NCBI GenBank assembly: GCA_035711385.1
Contig: DASTCG010000014.1
Location: 1-10,231 of the forward strand
Source of the DNA: JACDAN01 sp035711385
Lineage (GTDB): Bacteria; Actinomycetota; Thermoleophilia; Gaiellales; Gaiellaceae
Direction of reading: 5' to 3'
DNA length: 10,231 nucleotides
Shown here: positions 1 to 6,283 of the stretch, one piece after another
Numbering within the stretch: position 1 is the stretch's first letter
Layout of the letters: each line of letters begins with the position of its first letter
Made by a program: the position numbers and the translations under genes
The notes under the pieces: generated by a model
What the model was told of the DNA's origin: nothing
Databases searched by the model: none
Seen by the model: only the letters and a program-made list of their open reading frames with translations

Positions 1-2186
1 GGCTCGCAGAACGGATCCGTCTGGTACTGCCAGGTCGCCGGGTTGTCGAGGTTGCAGGTCGGGTCGTAGTACGGGTTGTCGATCGGCCCGTACTTCGCGT
101 CCCCGGCCGGCGGCCAGAACCACGGCCCGTACATCCAGCGCCCGAACGCGCTCATGCCGCTCGGATCGCCGGGGTTCTGGGCCGGCATGTAGACGTGGTG
201 GTACCAGAGGCTGCCTTCGCCGCCCCACCGCGCCTTGTTCCAGGTCGGGTCTTGCCCGTAGCTCGTGACGTTTCCGGCTGCGTCCTTCTGGTCGTACAGC
301 TGGGCGTCACTCGGGACGAAGGTCTTGTCCTGGATGACGAGCGGGATGGTGGCGGTCCCGTTCGGGATCACACCCGTGCTGACCAGCTTCTGCTCGGTGG
401 GATCCGTCAGCAGGTAGCCGGCCGCCTCGCCCGCATACACGTTGAGGCGGGTGATGCCCCACGCGTGGTCGTGGTAGAAGAGCAGCCGCGCGCTCTGCTG
501 GTTCGAGTAGTAGAACGTCTCCGAACCGGGGCCGGGGTCGGCCATGTCGGGGACGTTCTGGGCCTGCACACCGCGGGGCCACGGCGTGTTCTCGCCGGCC
601 GGCGTGATCCACTGCTGGGTCGTGCCGTCGGAGATCCACGGCGTGTTCCCGCCGTGCAGGTGCAGCGTCGCCCGGTTTTCTGCCATGCACTTGGTGCGGT
701 CCTTTGGGTACTGGCTGCACATCGGGTTCCGGCCCTCGTCGAAGACGGTTCCGCCCGCGACGGGCGTCGGGTCGATGTCGCCCATCTGCCCTCCGCCGGA
801 GCCCATCAGAGTGCTGTCGACGGGGAGGAACAGGTCGCCTCCGTCGCCGGTCGGCAGGAGGTTCGTGAACTTGACCCGAACCGGCTTGTCCTTCGTGGCG
901 GCGATCGTCGCCCCGAGGTACTGCGGCTTGTCCACCGAGTACAGCGGCTTACCGCTGACCGGGTCGGTCGTGCGGTTCGGAGCCACGATCGGATACGGAG
1001 TCACCGCCGTCGTCAGCTGCACGTACCCCCGGAGCTTCGTCGCCGGGAGATCCGTGTGCAGCTTCTGGCTGTACTGGATCAGGCCGACCCAGTAGTAGTC
1101 CGAGGTCGGTCCCTTCCAGGCCGCGGGGTCGTAGCCGTCGCCCACGTTCTGGTTGGCGGCTGCGTTCGCCACCGAGATGTACTGGCCGAGGTTGTTCGCA
1201 CCGGCTGGGCCGAGGCCCGGCAGGGTGTCCACGAACTTGTGGATGCCGCCCTTGACGTAGCCGGAGCCCGCCTTGCTGACGGTGATGAACGAGATGACGC
1301 CGTTGGCAACGGTCGCCGTGGCCGTCGCGTTGGTTCCGGTCGGGTCCGTGATGACGACGTCCGCCTTGGTGTAGTTGGCTCCGGGGTTGTCAACGGCGAT
1401 CGAGCTGATCGACAGCGTCGCCGCGGCGACCGCCGGCGTGCTTCCGTCGGGGAGCGGGATGGGATCCCACTGCGTGCCGTTGAGGATCGCCACACCTGGC
1501 GGCCCTGCGTAGCCGGAGCCCCCCTTGGTCACAGTGACGCCGGTGACGGTCAGCGTTTCCGTCGAGCCCGCCGGCAGCTGGCAGTCCGGATAGGGCGCCG
1601 CGCACACGGTCGCGCCTTCCGCCTGCACGCCGTTTGGATCGTCGGGCAGGTCGAAGGTCACGGTGGGGAACGTGTAGCCCGTTCCCTGGGTCGTGACGTT
1701 GACGACGTCGACGCTGCCGTACGCGGTTGCAGTGGCTCCGGCGCCGTTGCCCTTGATCGTCACGACTGGAGCGGTGTAGCCGTGTCCGCCCGTGACGACG
1801 TTGATTGCCGTGACGGCGCCCTTCTTGATGATCGTTGCGTCGGCGGTGGCGCCGGTGCCGGATCCGGTGATCGTCACCTTGGCATTGCCGTAGCCGCTGC
1901 CGCCGTTCGTTACGTCGATGGCGGTGATCGAGCCGTTGGCGCCGACCGTCGCCACCGCTGTCGCGCCCGCACCGTCACCGGTGATCGTCACGGTGACGTC
2001 GGGCTTCGCGAGCGGGCTGTTCGCCCAGTTCGCGTTGGGGCCGAAGTAGTGCGGGACCCCGGGGATGTCTGCCGGCGGCCCAGCCGCCGAGCTCACGAGG
2101 GGGACGAGGAGCGCGAGCAATGCGACGGCGCTCGCCAGCTCCCAACGACGAATTCCCCAGGCCCGCGTTGCGTGCCTCTTCTTCAT
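1..2186 (-). CDS. Secreted multicopper oxidase with N-terminal glycine-rich beta repeats (N-terminal 728 residues; C-terminus off the left edge)
   Basis: This is probably a cell-surface or exported copper oxidase that oxidises a phenolic, metal or pigment-like substrate with O2; the substrate cannot be told. The ATG at 2186 follows AGGGAG at a spacing of 8 nt. Residues 1-35 are an export signal (basic start, hydrophobic core 18-33, SSAAG near the cleavage point); R13-R14 makes Tat export possible but the motif is weak. Residues about 64-310 hold repeats ending in GSGY, GHGY or GTGY. Cupredoxin sequence follows: LHLHGG (H509, H511) is the first copper motif and YHDHAWG (H572, H574) the second. 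The third and fourth copper motifs and the type 1 site must lie beyond position 1. The gene stands alone behind a leader of several hundred bases. The two HxH motifs make the family call firm; the repeat extension is unusual compared with laccases of about 500 residues. Confidence 0.88.
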   Translation of the reverse strand, partial: MKKRHATRAWGIRRWELASAVALLALLVPLVSSAAGPPADIPGVPHYFGPNANWANSPLAKPDVTVTITGDGAGATAVATVGANGSITAIDVTNGGSGYGNAKVTITGSGTGATADATIIKKGAVTAINVVTGGHGYTAPVVTIKGNGAGATATAYGSVDVVNVTTQGTGYTFPTVTFDLPDDPNGVQAEGATVCAAPYPDCQLPAGSTETLTVTGVTVTKGGSGYAGPPGVAILNGTQWDPIPLPDGSTPAVAAATLSISSIAVDNPGANYTKADVVITDPTGTNATATATVANGVISFITVSKAGSGYVKGGIHKFVDTLPGLGPAGANNLGQYISVANAAANQNVGDGYDPAAWKGPTSDYYWVGLIQYSQKLHTDLPATKLRGYVQLTTAVTPYPIVAPNRTTDPVSGKPLYSVDKPQYLGATIAATKDKPVRVKFTNLLPTGDGGDLFLPVDSTLMGSGGGQMGDIDPTPVAGGTVFDEGRNPMCSQYPKDRTKCMAENRATLHLHGGNTPWISDGTTQQWITPAGENTPWPRGVQAQNVPDMADPGPGSETFYYSNQQSARLLFYHDHAWGITRLNVYAGEAAGYLLTDPTEQKLVSTGVIPNGTATIPLVIQDKTFVPSDAQLYDQKDAAGNVTSYGQDPTWNKARWGGEGSLWYHHVYMPAQNPGDPSGMSAFGRWMYGPWFWPPAGDAKYGPIDNPYYDPTCNLDNPATWQYQTDPFCE
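1257..1997 (-). repeat. Glycine-rich beta-strand repeats inside the multicopper oxidase
   Basis: Translated on the minus strand, residues about 64-310 show a repeated pattern. ITGxGxGATAxAT begins at residues 68, 106 and 144, exactly 38 residues apart. GxGY closes units at residues 96-99, 134-137, 168-171, 223-226 and 307-310, with a degenerate PGANY at 268-272. Between them is a strand of the form ITAIDV, VTAINV or ISFITV. Units 1-3 are regular; later ones are spread out and diverged, and an insertion with two cysteines (C195, C202) interrupts them. Similar GGSGY/GATA repeats are known from large secreted and phage-tail-type beta proteins. A spacer or surface-binding role is inferred. Confidence 0.8.
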
Positions 2187-2525
2187 TGTTGCTTCTCCCT
2201 AAACCTTCAGGGTCGTTGTCCGTGGGCGATGGGACTCGGACTCAACGCACCTGCTGAGGGTGCCGCAGTACAGGTCGGAGTCTCAGGACAGCGGCCGTTT
2301 GACCGGTTGCGTCCTGGTCCTAGCGCTCCCTCCCTCCCGGCATATAGCTGCCGCTATGAAATTGACCCAACCCTCATGGATCAGAGGGAGCGGCACATCG
2401 GTGCGTTCGCGGAACGGCATCCGTAGTCAGCCGTAGCAACACGTCTGCGCTCTCAAGTGCTCTTCGTTGCAAAGAAACTGCTGCAGATGCCGATTTTCCA
2501 GTCTGAAACCGGCCTGAGCTTGCGC
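2187..2525. other. Gene-free leader between the multicopper oxidase and the plus-strand membrane protein
   Basis: I see no convincing gene here on either strand; the base composition is visibly less GC-rich than the neighbouring genes. Reading toward the oxidase, the spacing TTGGGT, 18 nt, TATATG (about 2341-2376) is a weak promoter possibility that would leave a leader of roughly 150 nt. A 6-bp inverted repeat, CAGGAC at 2284-2289 and GTCCTG at 2311-2316, lies inside that leader. ATAGC-TGCC-GCTAT near 2344-2357 is a second small dyad. I recognise no riboswitch or terminator. Confidence 0.4.
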
Positions 2526-2616
2526 GTGAATCGTTCCTCTTTCGCGCCTCACCCTGCTCGTCCGACGCAGTGCGCTCGGCGCCATGGAGGTTCGGATCGA
2601 GGCTGGAACCGGCCTG
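2503..2616. repeat. Pair of 14-bp direct repeats exactly 100 bp apart
   Basis: CTGAAACCGGCCTG at 2503-2516 and CTGGAACCGGCCTG at 2603-2616 differ at one base. They lie upstream of, or at the uncertain 5' end of, the plus-strand membrane-protein gene. The 100-bp offset is not a multiple of three, so they are not a protein repeat. They may be regulatory sites or chance. Confidence 0.4.
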
Positions 2617-3128
2617 GCTCGAGCGCCCGACGCGCCGAGCTCGCACCCCGAGACGAGATCGATTCGCTTCCCGGCAGGCCTCGGCGGATCGAGGTCATCC
2701 CGTTCGGCAGCCGGCTCGTAAACCGGATCGACCGGCTCGGCGCCACCCACCGCGCGCTCCTCTTCGCATACGGGGGCGGAGGGGGCGGAAGGAGCTTTCA
2801 AGTGTTCCTGGCCGTGGAGGATCCCGGGACCCAACGCCTCGTGGAGGAGCTCCGCTCGCGACTGGCCGAGCGGTGGCTGGACGGCGACTGGGAGCTGATG
2901 GAGCTTCAGAAGCGCCTCGGGATACGGCTCGGCCGGCGCGGCGGCGGGCTTGCCCTCGTGTTCGTCGTCGTGGTCGCTGTCGGCGGGCTGCTCGCAGTCG
3001 CCGGCTGGGGCTCTCTCGCGCGGGCCTGGGGCGAGGGCCACTTCTCTCTGCTCCGGCCGTACGCGCTCGTCCCCCTGGCCCTGTGGTGCGTCTTCGCCTG
3101 GTACGCCCTGCGGCGGCTCCGCTCCTGA
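2526..3128 (+). CDS. Unrecognised small membrane protein with two C-terminal helices (start uncertain)
   Basis: I do not recognise this family. The frame ending at the TGA at 3128 has a clear coding signature from about 2680 onward: third positions almost all G/C and about half the second positions A/T. Its C-terminal 108 residues contain a charged helix (RLVEELRSRLAERWL), a basic stretch (RLGRR), a membrane segment LALVFVVVVAVGGLLAVAG and a second one PYALVPLALWCVFAW, ending in RRLRS. The start is hard to place. The best Shine-Dalgarno, AAGGAG 8 nt before a GTG at 2802, would give a 108-residue protein, but that purine run is also a Gly-rich codon run and the coding signal continues upstream of it. 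No in-frame start exists between 2802 and the GTG at 2526, so I give 2526; GTG 2457 and ATG 2484 are further options. The gene converges with the lipoprotein gene, whose stop lies one base away. Confidence 0.55.
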   Translation: MNRSSFAPHPARPTQCARRHGGSDRGWNRPGSSARRAELAPRDEIDSLPGRPRRIEVIPFGSRLVNRIDRLGATHRALLFAYGGGGGGRSFQVFLAVEDPGTQRLVEELRSRLAERWLDGDWELMELQKRLGIRLGRRGGGLALVFVVVVAVGGLLAVAGWGSLARAWGEGHFSLLRPYALVPLALWCVFAWYALRRLRS

Positions 3129-3129
3129 G

Positions 3130-3906
3130 CTACGGATACGGGCGGCCGAGCTGTGTCGTCCCGGCGGCCCGCGCCGTCTCGGCAGCCACAGTCTCCTGCT
3201 CCAGGAGCGTCTCGCTCCCGCCCTCACCCGAGACGCCGAAGGTGAGCACCGGCCCGACCCTCGCCGCGTAGAGCTTGTACTCGACGACGTCCGGCTCGAG
3301 GCTGTTCGTGTCCTTCGTCAGAATCGCGTCGCCGAACGATCCGGCGGGAACGTCCACCCGCTCGTCGACGCTGAGGATCTCGCCGTTGTCCTCCGCGTGG
3401 CCCTTGTAGTACTCCTGCCGGTACCGCATCCCGTCCTTCGGATCCGCGGGCATGATGATCCCCGGCAAGGCGCCGTCCTTTCCCGCCTCGAAGGAGCCCT
3501 CCTTCGTCGTGATCGCTCCGTCCTCGAGCTCGGCGGTGTCCTCGCCCAGGTACCAGACGTTGCCGTCCTCGTCCTGCGCGTACCAGTCGAAGGTGTCCTC
3601 GATCACCTCGCCGTGCTCGGTGACGGTGTCGCGGACGACCCTGGCGGTGACCCCGTTCGCGATCCGCTTCGTCGTCGAGGTCGCGGTGACGACGACGCGG
3701 GCCTCCTTGCCCTGCTCGTCGACCTCGCGATACGTCCACCGGGTACCCGGAGCCATCGGCCAGTAGCGGTTGTCGATCTCGGTCGTGAACTTCGCCGGAT
3801 CGAGGTCGACGGCCTCGTTGCCCTGGGGCAGCTCCTCTCCCGCGCAGGCGGGCAGCGCGAGGAGCGCGAGGCTGCCGACGGCCGCGAGCACCCGGACGTT
3901 TCGCAC
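3130..3906 (-). CDS. Conserved surface lipoprotein, last gene of the two-component/PepSY operon
   Basis: The 258-residue product has a lipoprotein signal: basic start, hydrophobic core about residues 7-19, then LPAC with the lipidated cysteine at C21. The mature part is soluble and beta-rich. It carries the conserved run IDNRYWPMAPGTRWTYRE (44-61), DWYAQDEDGNVWYLGEDT (107-124) and ALPGIIMPADP (146-156) followed by YRQEYYKGHAEDN. I recognise these as hallmarks of a widespread, functionally uncharacterised family of bacterial exported proteins whose members share the 'PGTxWxY' and 'GxxPGIIMPA' blocks. Translation starts at a GTG at 3906, directly after the TAG of the PepSY gene (3907-3909); GAGG inside the PepSY end can act as its ribosome site, so the two are coupled. 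The context suggests an envelope output or signal-modulating partner of the kinase upstream. No enzymatic residues can be assigned. Confidence 0.85.
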   Translation of the reverse strand: MRNVRVLAAVGSLALLALPACAGEELPQGNEAVDLDPAKFTTEIDNRYWPMAPGTRWTYREVDEQGKEARVVVTATSTTKRIANGVTARVVRDTVTEHGEVIEDTFDWYAQDEDGNVWYLGEDTAELEDGAITTKEGSFEAGKDGALPGIIMPADPKDGMRYRQEYYKGHAEDNGEILSVDERVDVPAGSFGDAILTKDTNSLEPDVVEYKLYAARVGPVLTFGVSGEGGSETLLEQETVAAETARAAGTTQLGRPYP

Positions 3907-4236
3907 CTAATCCTCGTTGGCGCCGTCGCTGTCGCCCTTCGAACCGACGACGTGGAAGTTCTCGTCGAGCTGGACGTCGACCTGAGTGCCGTCGGGGCGT
4001 GTGACCTCCACCTCGTAGAGGCTCTCCTCGTCGCCGACCTCGGTTCCCGTCACACGGCCTCCGCCGGTGTGCGCAAGTGCGGCGGCGCTGGCCCGCCCGA
4101 GGGCCGGACCGGAGATCGCCTTGTCGGTTCCGTCGTCGTCCCCGCCGGCGGCGATCGCGACGCCGCCGAGGACCGCCGCCGCGGCCGCGACCACCACGGC
4201 CACGAGCGCGAGCTTGCGCGTCATGAGTCTTCTCAT
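3907..4236 (-). CDS. Membrane-anchored PepSY-domain protein
   Basis: The product is 109 residues. Residues 1-30 form a basic start and a hydrophobic segment (KLALVAVVVAAAAAVLGGVAIAAG) that serves as a signal anchor or signal peptide. A short acidic linker follows, then a single PepSY-type domain at about 38-100: A-rich helix (GPALGRASAAALAHTGG), strand GTEVGDEESLYEVEVTRPDGTQVDVQLDENFHVVG. The YEVEV...DG...V.LD pattern is typical of the family. PepSY domains are proposed to inhibit proteases or bind peptides outside the membrane; the role here is inferred. The ATG at 4236 has GGAGG 4 nt upstream; an alternative ATG lies at 4224. The 54-nt gap behind the kinase holds its own predicted operator and -10 box, so it can probably be expressed apart from the kinase. 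The lipoprotein gene follows without a gap. Confidence 0.87.
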   Translation of the reverse strand: MRRLMTRKLALVAVVVAAAAAVLGGVAIAAGGDDDGTDKAISGPALGRASAAALAHTGGGRVTGTEVGDEESLYEVEVTRPDGTQVDVQLDENFHVVGSKGDSDGANED

Positions 4237-4265
4237 CGTTCCTCCCGTCTGACTCGCTCACCTTC

Positions 4266-4297
4266 ACCGTACGGGCGGACCATGAAACCGCTATGAG
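4266..4297 (-). promoter_or_regulatory. Predicted response-regulator operator and promoter for the PepSY-lipoprotein genes
   Basis: On the minus strand, CTCAT (4297-4293) is followed 11 bp later by TTCAT (4286-4282), a tandem direct repeat of OmpR/PhoB-type spacing. Ten nt downstream comes TACGGT (4271-4266), which fits the actinobacterial -10 pattern TANNNT. The upstream box abuts the kinase stop codon, so the operator sits at the 3' end of the kinase gene. The same arrangement occurs before the response-regulator gene. The boxes are read directly; binding by the regulator is inferred. Confidence 0.55.
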
Positions 4298-5562
4298 ACG
4301 GCCTGGGGCAGCGAGAGCCAGACGTCGCCCCCGTGCTCGCTCGAGGCCTCGGCGGTGCCGCCGTGGGCCTCGGCGATCGCCGCCGCCAGCGCGAGGCCGA
4401 GGCCCGTGCCGCCGCCCGTCCGTGCCGCCTCCGCCCGGGTGAAGCGCTCGAAGGCGTGCGGGAGGAACTCCGGCGGCAGGCCCGGCCCTTCGTCCCGGAC
4501 GTGGAACTCGACCAGCCCGTCGCGCGCCGACGCATCGAGCCGGATCGCTCCCTCGCCGTAGCGGAGCGCGTTGTCCACGAGGTTCCCAAGCGCCTGCTGG
4601 AGGCGCAAGCGATCGGCGGCGAGGACGATGGCGTCGGCAACGTCGGTCTCGATCGAGCGGCCCGCTGCGTCGGCGCGGGAGCGGAACGCCTCGCGCACGG
4701 CTCCGAGGACGTCCGCTGCGCGAACTGGCTCCCGGCGAAGCGGCAATCGGCCCTCGTCGGCTTGCGCGAGGACGAGGAGGTCCTCCGCGAGCCGGACAAG
4801 GCGGTCGGTCTCGGCGGTCGCCGACCGGATCGCCGCCTCGAGCTCGGGTGCCGTCCGTGGCTTGCGCAGGGCGAGCTCGAGCTCCGCCCTCAGCAGGGCG
4901 AGCGGCGTCCGAAGCTCGTGGCTCGCGTCGGCGACGAAGCTTCGCTCCCGCTCGATCGCGCGCTCGAGGCGGGCGAGCATCTCGTTGAGGGTCGTCGCGA
5001 GGCGACTGATCTCGTCGTCGGCCTCGCCGCGTGGAAGGCGGCGTCCCGGCTCGGAGCCCGAGATCGCCGCCGCCTCCGCCCGCATCGCCTCCACCGGACG
5101 GAGGGCGGCGCCGGCCAGCCAGTATCCGAGCAGCGAGGCGATGATCAGGGCGACCGGCACCGCGATCAGCAGCTGCCTGAGCAGGCCGGTGAGCGCCTCG
5201 TCGCGGTCGCCGAGCGCCGCGCCGACGATCACGAGCCGCTTGCCCCTCGGCGTGTCGACGACGGAGTAGGCGAGGCGCACGCGCCCGTCCATGCCCGGCA
5301 CCCGCTCCAGCTCGGTCCGGGCCGGCGGCGCCGTCGCTGTCCGGATCTCCGTCAGGCTCTCGTCGGATACCGTCCGTCCAGTCGCGCCGCTTCTCGCCAG
5401 CGCGGTGGCGTCGACCAACCGGGCGGCAAGCGTCTCGTGCACGGCCTCGTCGAGCGACGACTGAAGCCGGAGGTAGAGGAAGGCGCCCGTCGCGGCAAGG
5501 ACGGCGGCCATCGCGAGGGCGAACGCAAGGGTGAGGCGGACGCGGATCGGCAGCCGGCTCAT
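4291..5562 (-). CDS. Sensor histidine kinase of the OmpR-type pair (HAMP, HisKA, HATPase_c)
   Basis: The 423-residue inner-membrane kinase autophosphorylates on histidine and passes phosphate to the regulator encoded just upstream. Membrane helix 1 is at about 11-31 and helix 2 at about 129-151; the loop of about 95 residues between them is the sensing region outside the cell. HAMP linker about 152-204; H-box ADASHELRTPLALLRAE with phospho-acceptor H215; N-box NLVDNALRYG (N327, N331); G1 DEGPG from D357; F-box FERF at 371-374; G2 GGTGLGLAL from 384. All catalytic motifs are intact. The ATG at 5562 overlaps the regulator stop as ATGA, so the two are translationally coupled. The open frame continues upstream to 6120, but that part is the antisense-like shifted frame of the regulator gene. 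The sensed signal is unknown; the downstream PepSY and lipoprotein genes suggest envelope conditions. Confidence 0.95.
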   Translation of the reverse strand: MSRLPIRVRLTLAFALAMAAVLAATGAFLYLRLQSSLDEAVHETLAARLVDATALARSGATGRTVSDESLTEIRTATAPPARTELERVPGMDGRVRLAYSVVDTPRGKRLVIVGAALGDRDEALTGLLRQLLIAVPVALIIASLLGYWLAGAALRPVEAMRAEAAAISGSEPGRRLPRGEADDEISRLATTLNEMLARLERAIERERSFVADASHELRTPLALLRAELELALRKPRTAPELEAAIRSATAETDRLVRLAEDLLVLAQADEGRLPLRREPVRAADVLGAVREAFRSRADAAGRSIETDVADAIVLAADRLRLQQALGNLVDNALRYGEGAIRLDASARDGLVEFHVRDEGPGLPPEFLPHAFERFTRAEAARTGGGTGLGLALAAAIAEAHGGTAEASSEHGGDVWLSLPQAVS

Positions 5563-6230
5563 CCGTCTCGGAGCCGGTAGCCCGCTCCGCGGACGGTCTC
5601 GATCGAGTCCCGGCCGAACGGCCGGTCGATCTTCTCGCGCAGGTAGCGGACGTAGACGTCGACGACGTTCGACCGGTTCTCGTAGCCGTAATCCCAGCAG
5701 TGCTCCAGCAGGTAGAGCCGCGAGAGGACCTCGCCCGGCCGGCGCATGAAGACCTCGAGCATCCGGAACTCTTTCGTCGAGAGGCTCAGCGCGCTGTCGC
5801 CGCGCCAGGCCTGGTGCGCCGCGGGGTCGAGCCGCAGATCGCCGACCTCGAGCACCGTTGGGCGTGCGAGCGGAGGACGCCGGGCCAGCGCGCGGAGGCG
5901 CGCGAGCAGCTCGGCGAACGAGAACGGCTTCGTCAGGTAGTCGTCCGCGCCGGCGTCGAGCCCGGCCACGCGGTCGTCGACGGAATCGCGGGCGGTGAGC
6001 ATCAGCACGGGCGACCACATGCCCGCGCGCCGGAGCTCGCGGCAGACCTCGAAGCCGTTGCGGCCCGGGAGCAGGACGTCGAGCACGATCGCGTCGTACG
6101 CGGTCGCCTGCGCCATCCAAATCGCATCGTCTCCGGTCGCCGCGACGTCCGCGCTGTAGCCCTCCTCGGCGAGACCCCGCCGGATCAGCCCGGCCATCTT
6201 CGGCTCGTCCTCCACGACCAGCACGCGCAT
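5559..6230 (-). CDS. OmpR/PhoB-family response regulator
   Basis: The product is 223 residues, the usual length. The receiver domain (1-118) has E7-D8 in the acidic pocket, phospho-acceptor D51 in IVLDVLLPG, T79 in LMLTARD and K101 in LTKPF. The winged-helix DNA-binding domain is at about 127-221, with LSLSTKEFRMLEVFMRRPGEVLSR, the recognition segment SNVVDVYVRYLREKI and the terminal hairpin IETVRGAGYRLR. It should bind direct repeats as a dimer once phosphorylated by the kinase encoded immediately downstream. The start is the ATG at 6230. No Shine-Dalgarno precedes it, and a -10-like hexamer ends 6 nt before it, so the message may be leaderless. The matching 11-bp-spaced repeats here and before the PepSY gene suggest autoregulation and control of that gene. 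Confidence 0.95.
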   Translation of the reverse strand: MRVLVVEDEPKMAGLIRRGLAEEGYSADVAATGDDAIWMAQATAYDAIVLDVLLPGRNGFEVCRELRRAGMWSPVLMLTARDSVDDRVAGLDAGADDYLTKPFSFAELLARLRALARRPPLARPTVLEVGDLRLDPAAHQAWRGDSALSLSTKEFRMLEVFMRRPGEVLSRLYLLEHCWDYGYENRSNVVDVYVRYLREKIDRPFGRDSIETVRGAGYRLRDG

Positions 6231-6236
6231 GGACGA

Positions 6237-6269
6237 ATCGTCGCAGTGCGAAGATGAGGGCTGGATGAG
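6237..6269 (-). promoter_or_regulatory. Predicted autoregulatory operator and promoter of the OmpR-type regulator
   Basis: On the minus strand, CTCATC at 6269-6264 is repeated at 6258-6253, an exact 11-bp offset (CTCATCCAGCCCTCATC). Eleven nt past the second CTCAT is GACGAT (6242-6237), a partial match to TANNNT, ending 6 nt before the ATG at 6230. A transcript from it would begin at or next to the start codon. The repeats replace the -35 region, as in class II promoters activated by PhoB-family regulators. The repeats are direct observation; promoter function is inferred. Confidence 0.55.
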
Positions 6270-6283
6270 ATCGTCGCCGCGGC

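Noticed and set aside
1257..1997. CRISPR-like or satellite repeat
   Set aside because: The repetition is at protein level with diverged DNA and keeps the reading frame.
195..2426. Plus-strand open frame of 743 codons opposite the multicopper oxidase
   Set aside because: Arg/Val/Asp-rich translation with no domain; the minus strand encodes copper motifs and a signal peptide over the same bases.
2356..2436. 26-codon plus frame starting MKLTQPSW
   Set aside because: No Shine-Dalgarno and no coding bias; too short to support.
2374..2646. Minus-strand 90-codon frame in the leader
   Set aside because: No ribosome site, mixed codon use and low-complexity Ser/Arg content.
2427..3227. Minus-strand open frame of 266 codons opposite the membrane protein
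   Set aside because: Third-position G/C bias favours the plus frame, which also has two clean membrane helices; the minus translation is Pro/Arg/Glu-rich without a domain.
3224..4267. Minus frame of 347 codons spanning the PepSY and lipoprotein genes
   Set aside because: Almost entirely Arg/Gly; it is an out-of-frame reading of two genes with clear signal peptides and conserved blocks.
4291..6120. 609-residue version of the OmpR-type kinase
   Set aside because: The first 186 codons are a shifted frame of the response regulator; the ATGA overlap at 5562 and the membrane helix right after it fix the start.
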